Both the position numbers and the translations under genes were made by a program. A model generated the notes under the pieces. That model saw only the letters and a list, made by a program, of their open reading frames with translations, searched no databases and was not told where the DNA came from. Positions 60,656 to 64,000 of a DNA stretch of 64,000 nt are shown here, piece by piece. This DNA is from Rhizobium sp. L51/94 (lineage in GTDB: Bacteria; Pseudomonadota; Alphaproteobacteria; Rhizobiales; Rhizobiaceae): contig NZ_CP072142.1 of assembly GCF_019355555.1 (NCBI RefSeq), positions 558,001-622,000 of the forward strand. Reading direction: 5' to 3'. Within the stretch, counting starts at the first letter, position 1, and each line of letters opens with the position of its first letter.

Positions 60656-61420
60656 ATGCAGAATCTCAGAAAGAGCATTTCGCTTGCCGTTCTTCTATCT
60701 GCGGCAACTGTGGTATCCGTACAGGCCCAACAGGGCGGCTCCAACCGCGGAGGCCTTGGCCTCGGCGGCGGGGTATCACTCGGCGGAGGTCGTGGACTGG
60801 GCGTCGGCGTGGGCGCTTCCGTCGGCGGCATTAATGCCGGCGTCGGTGCGAACGTCGGCGGCTCCACCGGTGTGAATGCCGGTGTCGGCGCAAATGTAGG
60901 CGGTTCCAATGGTGTTAATGCCGGAGCCGGAGCATCGATCGGTGGTGCGCAAGGCGTGAACGCGGGAGCAACTGCCTCGATTGGTGGGTCAAGCGGTGTC
61001 AATGCTGGTGTCGGTGCGTCGGTTGGAGGCGGCAATGGCGTCAGCGCGGGTGTCGGAGCGTCAATTGGTGGATCCGGCGGCGGCGGCAATGGATCCACTG
61101 GCGGCGGCGGCAACGGATCCACCGGCGGCGGCAATGGATCCACCGGCGGCGGCGGCAACGGATCCACCGGCGGTGGCAGCACCGGATCCATCGGCGGCGG
61201 CAACACCAGCGGGACTGGTCTTGGATCTGGCAACAATGCAGGTGTAGGCTCGGGTCTGGGCGGTCGGGCGGCAACCCGACGCGCTGCTATCGCGTACCAG
61301 GGGATGTCGCCCACTCAGCAGAAGCTCGTCCTCACCCGCTGCAAGACCTTCGGAGCCGGAAATGCCGATCCCGGTCTGGCTGCTCTCTGCAAGCTCCTGA
61401 AGCAAATCGCCGCGCGCTAG
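60656..61420 (+). CDS. Secreted glycine-rich repeat protein
   Basis: This 254-residue protein has a signal peptide (about 1-24, ending VSVQA), then a Gly-rich body: five 14-residue repeats of the form sxGVNAGVGAsvGG (residues 70-139), then GGGNGSTG repeats (about 141-180). The last 45 residues are different, with Cys229 and Cys245 in a short helical-looking domain (SPTQQKLVLTRCKTF; DPGLAALCKLLKQ). I know no exact family; a surface or matrix protein is a guess. GAGGA 8 bases before the ATG at 60656 sets the start; an ATG at 60647 lacks a site. It follows cydC by 194 bases and ends at a strong terminator. Confidence 0.75.
   Translation: MQNLRKSISLAVLLSAATVVSVQAQQGGSNRGGLGLGGGVSLGGGRGLGVGVGASVGGINAGVGANVGGSTGVNAGVGANVGGSNGVNAGAGASIGGAQGVNAGATASIGGSSGVNAGVGASVGGGNGVSAGVGASIGGSGGGGNGSTGGGGNGSTGGGNGSTGGGGNGSTGGGSTGSIGGGNTSGTGLGSGNNAGVGSGLGGRAATRRAAIAYQGMSPTQQKLVLTRCKTFGAGNADPGLAALCKLLKQIAAR
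60863..61072 (+). repeat. Five tandem 42-bp coding repeats
   Basis: Five consecutive 42-bp units encode 14-residue repeats (pattern sxGVNAGVGAsvGG) in the glycine-rich protein. Two degenerate units precede them. DNA copies differ mostly at third positions, so the protein repeat is kept while the bases drift. Confidence 0.85.
61076..61195 (+). repeat. Short GGCGGC/GGATCC-type coding repeats
   Basis: Units of 21-24 bp built on ggcggcggcaatggatccac encode GGGNGSTG repeats. The copies are almost identical at the DNA level, so copy number may vary by slippage between strains. Confidence 0.8.
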
Positions 61421-61448
61421 GTCTCCCGAGATTACCAACCTAAAACAC

Positions 61449-61486
61449 GATGGCGCCCTGTGTGAAAACATGGCGCCATCTTTTTT
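61449..61486 (+). terminator. Intrinsic terminator after the glycine-rich gene
   Basis: GATGGCGCC (61449-61457) pairs with GGCGCCATC (61472-61480), followed by six T (61481-61486), 28 bases after the stop. This is a good Rho-independent terminator; the SDR operon converges from the right. Confidence 0.8.
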
Positions 61487-61538
61487 GCTGGCAGTCGTAT
61501 CCCGTCACCATCGACCCAGGTGCGGAGGGTTCCGAGCC

Positions 61539-62288
61539 TTATCCCCGCCCTATGAACGGCATGCTCGAGGCCATGATGGTGATGAACTGGACGTTGGCGT
61601 CGAGGCTCATTTTCGCCATATTGAGGACGGTGGCACCCACGGTTGCGACGTCCATGGTGGGTTCGACAGCAATCGTGCCATCCGCCTGTGGCACGCCCTT
61701 GGCCATGCGCGTCGTCATATCCGTGGCGGCGTTGCCGATATCGATCTGCGAGGCAACGATGTTGTGGATGCGCCCGTCGAGGCTGATCGATTTGGTGAGG
61801 CCGGTCACAGCGTGCTTGGAGGCCGTATAGGGTGCTGAGCCTGGCCGCGGCGTGTGGGCCGAGATCGAGCCGTTGTTGATGATGCGTCCGCCCCGTGGCG
61901 TCTGGTCGCGCATCATGCGGTAGGCCCGGTTGGCACAGAGAAACATTCCGTTGATGTTGACGGAAATGACGGCTTGCCATTGCTCGAACGTCACGTCGCC
62001 GAAATTCGTCGTGGGCGCACCCACGCCGGCATTGTTGAACAGCACGTCCAGCCGCCCTGCCTTAGCCTCCAGTTCGGCAAAGAGCGCGTCGACCGACGCC
62101 GGGTCGGTGACATCTGTCGGAACGATCAACGGTATGCCCGCCATGGCCAGAGAGGCTGTTTCTTCCAGCGGCTCCGCACGGCGACCGGCGAGCGCAACGA
62201 CGTAGCCATCCCCCAGGAGCGCCAGCGCTACCGCTCTTCCGATCCCTGAACCTGCGCCCGTGACAACTGCAACCCGGCCATCCATCAT
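61539..62288 (-). CDS. SDR family NAD(P)-dependent oxidoreductase
   Basis: This 249-residue classical short-chain dehydrogenase has cofactor motif TGAGSGIG (residues about 10-17), NNAG (near 90), the catalytic Ser in NNGSISAH and YTASK with Tyr and Lys (near 160). Such enzymes oxidise hydroxyl groups of sugars, polyols or related acids. It is the last gene of a minus-strand operon with an ABC importer of RbsB type and a small ferredoxin-fold protein, so it probably acts on the imported sugar or a derivative. Start codons at 62288 and 62285 are adjacent. Confidence 0.9.
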   Translation of the reverse strand: MMDGRVAVVTGAGSGIGRAVALALLGDGYVVALAGRRAEPLEETASLAMAGIPLIVPTDVTDPASVDALFAELEAKAGRLDVLFNNAGVGAPTTNFGDVTFEQWQAVISVNINGMFLCANRAYRMMRDQTPRGGRIINNGSISAHTPRPGSAPYTASKHAVTGLTKSISLDGRIHNIVASQIDIGNAATDMTTRMAKGVPQADGTIAVEPTMDVATVGATVLNMAKMSLDANVQFITIMASSMPFIGRG

Positions 62289-62328
62289 GCTTTCATCCTG
62301 TAAACGATGCGGTATGTGTCATGTTAGC

Positions 62329-62667
62329 TCAAAGGCCCGCTGGCGCATAATCGTTTGCGGTAAACAGGTGGTGGTGTACCCGGCCTGTGAACATCTTCAG
62401 AAGTTCGCCACTGACCTCGCGGCTTTGGTAGCGGACATCCGAGCGAAGTGCGGCATCAACGGCATCCATGTCGGGGTAGCGAACTGCAAGGGCCATTGCA
62501 TAGACCGGCGCCCCTTCATCGCGATCGAAGCCATCGAGGACGCGAACTTCCTTGGCGCCCGGGAACTGCGTCCAGAGCGGCACCAGTTTTTCTTTCACGA
62601 AGGCACGGAATTCGGCCTCCTTGCCGGCATGGATTTCGCCTTCGAACAAAGCATATCGAACGATCAT
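62329..62667 (-). CDS. Small protein of the dimeric alpha/beta barrel (EthD/ABM-like) type
   Basis: This 112-residue protein (MIVRYALFEGEIHAGKEAEFRAFVKEKLVPLWTQFP...) looks like a ferredoxin-fold dimeric barrel such as EthD or antibiotic-biosynthesis-monooxygenase-like proteins: an N-terminal beta strand, a helix rich in Glu, Lys and Phe, then AMALAVRYPDMDAVDAAL. Members bind or isomerise small metabolites. GGAAAAG sits before the ATG at 62667; upstream in-frame codons are unsupported. It lies 40 bases before the SDR gene and 91 bases behind the binding-protein gene. The family name is a structural guess; the operon position is firm. Confidence 0.65.
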   Translation of the reverse strand: MIVRYALFEGEIHAGKEAEFRAFVKEKLVPLWTQFPGAKEVRVLDGFDRDEGAPVYAMALAVRYPDMDAVDAALRSDVRYQSREVSGELLKMFTGRVHHHLFTANDYAPAGL

Positions 62668-62758
62668 CGACTTTTCCAAATTGGTTGATGTGAGGGCGCG
62701 GCTCCGTCTGTGCCCGGAGCGCGGGGCGCAGGCATCGGCCGCGCCCCGCATGGCGACG

Positions 62759-63856
62759 TTATTTGCCCCAGATTGCCTTGTAGTGATCCCGATAGCCGTT
62801 GTCGGGATCGAAGCTGTTCTTCGGGCCTCCGTCGAATTCGACATTGGCTGTCGTGACCACATGCAGCGGCGAAACATAGCCGGACCATGCGACCCCGGCG
62901 AAGGCGCGGTTTAGTTCGTCGACCAGTTGCCATCCCTGCAGGGTGAGCGGCTCGGCCACCGTGACTGCCTGGTATTGCTTGGCGCGAATGCGCTGGTAGG
63001 CGCTTTCCGAGCCGTCGCCGGCGGCGACATTCACCGGCTTGCCGTCTCCCTCGATGCCGGCCGATGCCAGCGAGGGACCCATGAAGTCGAAATAAAGGTC
63101 ATTGATCGCCAGCGAATGCGTCCACTTCTCCCCGTATTTCTGCAGCAGCGATGTCGTCAGCTGCGGCATGCGTTGCGAGGTTTCGGCGATCGGCGTATCG
63201 ACATATTCGAGCACGGTGCCGCCGAGGCTCTCGATTTCCTTCTTCATCCGGTCGGCCTTGGCGATGGCAATCGCATAGGTGCTGTCCGTGAAGATGACGA
63301 CGCCGGGCTTGCCGCCTGCATCGACGAATGCCCAGTCGGCCGCAGCCTTGGAGACCTCCATGGCGTCGGTGGTGACATTGGCGAACACGCCGACTTCCGG
63401 GACGGGACCGACATTCGATGCCGCATGCCAGGAGACCATCGGAATGCCGGCAGCCTTTGCCTGCTCCATCGCCGGCTTCTGCTCGATAGCGTCGAAACCG
63501 TCGATGATGATGCCATCCGGCTTCAGCGCCATCGCCTGGCCGAAGGCTGCCGTCCGGCCGCCGATCGAGCCGGCGCCGTCGAGCGCGGTCACTTTCCAGC
63601 CGAGCGATCCTGCCGCCTCCTGGACGCCGTTGACGACGCCGAGAATGCCGCCGTTCTTCATGTCGCCGGCAAGGATGACGATCGACTTGCCGGCTGCGCC
63701 CTTGGGCCCGGTGGTCGGGCCATCCCATGCACTCGCCTTGGATGCATATTTGTCGACGACCGCTTTCGCATCGGACATAGGGTCGGCAAGCGCCGGCAGG
63801 CTGGTCATCAGGGCAAGCGCTGCGACCGTCGCCTGCAACATCGTTCTACGCTTCAT
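62759..63856 (-). CDS. Sugar ABC transporter substrate-binding protein (type-1 periplasmic fold)
   Basis: This 365-residue protein has a signal peptide (MKRRTMLQATVAALALMTSLPALA) and a RbsB/LacI-like (peripla_BP_4) fold: GKSIVILAGDMKNGGILGVVNGVQEAAGSLGW, then GRTAAFGQAMALKPDGIIIDGFD. It should bind a sugar or a related compound in the periplasm. GGAGGAG precedes the ATG at 63856; a GTG at 63862 is in frame but less likely. The upstream gene is the 3' end of an ABC permease, so this is a CUT2-type importer operon continuing past the window edge, with the SDR as a downstream enzyme. Confidence 0.88.
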   Translation of the reverse strand: MKRRTMLQATVAALALMTSLPALADPMSDAKAVVDKYASKASAWDGPTTGPKGAAGKSIVILAGDMKNGGILGVVNGVQEAAGSLGWKVTALDGAGSIGGRTAAFGQAMALKPDGIIIDGFDAIEQKPAMEQAKAAGIPMVSWHAASNVGPVPEVGVFANVTTDAMEVSKAAADWAFVDAGGKPGVVIFTDSTYAIAIAKADRMKKEIESLGGTVLEYVDTPIAETSQRMPQLTTSLLQKYGEKWTHSLAINDLYFDFMGPSLASAGIEGDGKPVNVAAGDGSESAYQRIRAKQYQAVTVAEPLTLQGWQLVDELNRAFAGVAWSGYVSPLHVVTTANVEFDGGPKNSFDPDNGYRDHYKAIWGK

Positions 63857-63907
63857 GTTCACTCCTCCATTTTGGTTTTGATGTACCGGTGTTGATCCCG
63901 GCGTAGT

Positions 63908-64000
63908 CTACTTGGGCGCGGGCGTGATCCTCCTCACGGCGCCGCGCTTGCGCTGGGCGTAACCGGCTATGCCGATGGCAATAAGCAGGGTGACCCCGTT
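63908..64000 (-). CDS. ABC sugar permease, C-terminal fragment (cut by window edge)
   Basis: The last 30 residues of a minus-strand protein are visible: a hydrophobic end (NGVTLLIAIGIAGYAQ) followed by a basic tail (RKRGAVRRITPAPK) and a TAG stop at 63908-63910. A hydrophobic last helix with a positive cytoplasmic tail fits the C-terminus of RbsC-type permeases, and it lies 51 bases upstream of the sugar binding-protein gene. The rest lies beyond position 64000. Assignment rests on this fit and on context. Confidence 0.6.
   Translation of the reverse strand, partial: NGVTLLIAIGIAGYAQRKRGAVRRITPAPK

Noticed and set aside
60863..61195. Regular repeats that might suggest a CRISPR array
   Set aside because: The units are contiguous, have no spacers, stay in frame and encode a glycine-rich protein after a signal peptide.
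1..64000. Mobile elements, tRNA genes, integrase sites, CRISPR
   Set aside because: I looked for transposase or integrase proteins, tRNA-like cloverleaf regions in the gaps and direct-repeat borders and saw none that could be supported.

Overview
This GC-rich 64 kb window carries about 50 protein genes, densely packed in short operons, with no rRNA, tRNA, CRISPR array or insertion sequence that I can see. The gene content points to an alphaproteobacterium of the Rhizobiales, most likely a Rhizobium/Agrobacterium relative. The evidence is the many ABC importers, a GcvT-fused FAD dehydrogenase, ThuA and Gfo/Idh/MocA genes, and above all an hFixL-FxkR-FixK oxygen cascade with an exact K-box, an arrangement known from Rhizobium etli. 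The species assignment is inference.

Layout. 0.1-3.5 kb: a three-domain acyltransferase/acyl-ACP synthetase fused to an MFS domain. 3.8-11.4 kb: a nitrogen-compound operon with an amino-acid binding protein, a fused permease-ATPase, an acetamidase/formamidase, an AraC regulator fused to a second acetamidase/formamidase, RidA and a PheC-like dehydratase. 11.5-17.9 kb: an M20 peptidase and a DMGDH/sarcosine-dehydrogenase-like enzyme, a TetR regulator and an orphan Tat-exported binding protein; two near-identical 20-bp palindromes flank the TetR gene. 18-24.1 kb: a GntR regulator, a Cys/Met-type PLP enzyme and a sugar ABC importer. 24.2-31.7 kb: a second sugar importer on the opposite strand, divergent from a ROK regulator, a Gfo/Idh/MocA oxidoreductase and a ThuA protein. 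31.8-36.8 kb: an MFS exporter, RsgA, a DUF2161 protein and a CPA1 Na+/H+ antiporter.

36.9-60.5 kb is a low-oxygen module. An operon encodes three SPFH (band 7) membrane proteins and a P1B metal ATPase. Next come glutathione-independent formaldehyde dehydrogenase, acetate kinase and phosphoketolase, a pair that yields ATP from sugar phosphates by substrate-level phosphorylation. Then come the response regulator FxkR, FixK and a heme-PAS hybrid kinase (hFixL). Last are cydABX-hemN and, divergently, cydDC, which make the high-affinity bd oxidase; a FixK/FNR-type box lies between cydA and cydD. The inferred circuit is low O2, hFixL, FxkR, K-box, fixK, then cyd.

60.6-64 kb: a glycine-rich repeat protein, then a catabolic operon on the minus strand (the end of an ABC permease, a sugar binding protein, a small ferredoxin-fold protein and an SDR dehydrogenase) that runs off the right edge.

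The least ordinary items are the AraC-acetamidase fusion beside its stand-alone paralogue, the three-SPFH/P1B-ATPase operon, and the matched TetR operators. No gap between genes exceeds 300 bases; the longest, 3507-3796 and 44347-44628, hold a terminator-like hairpin plus promoter-type AT-rich DNA, and a divergent promoter region, respectively.
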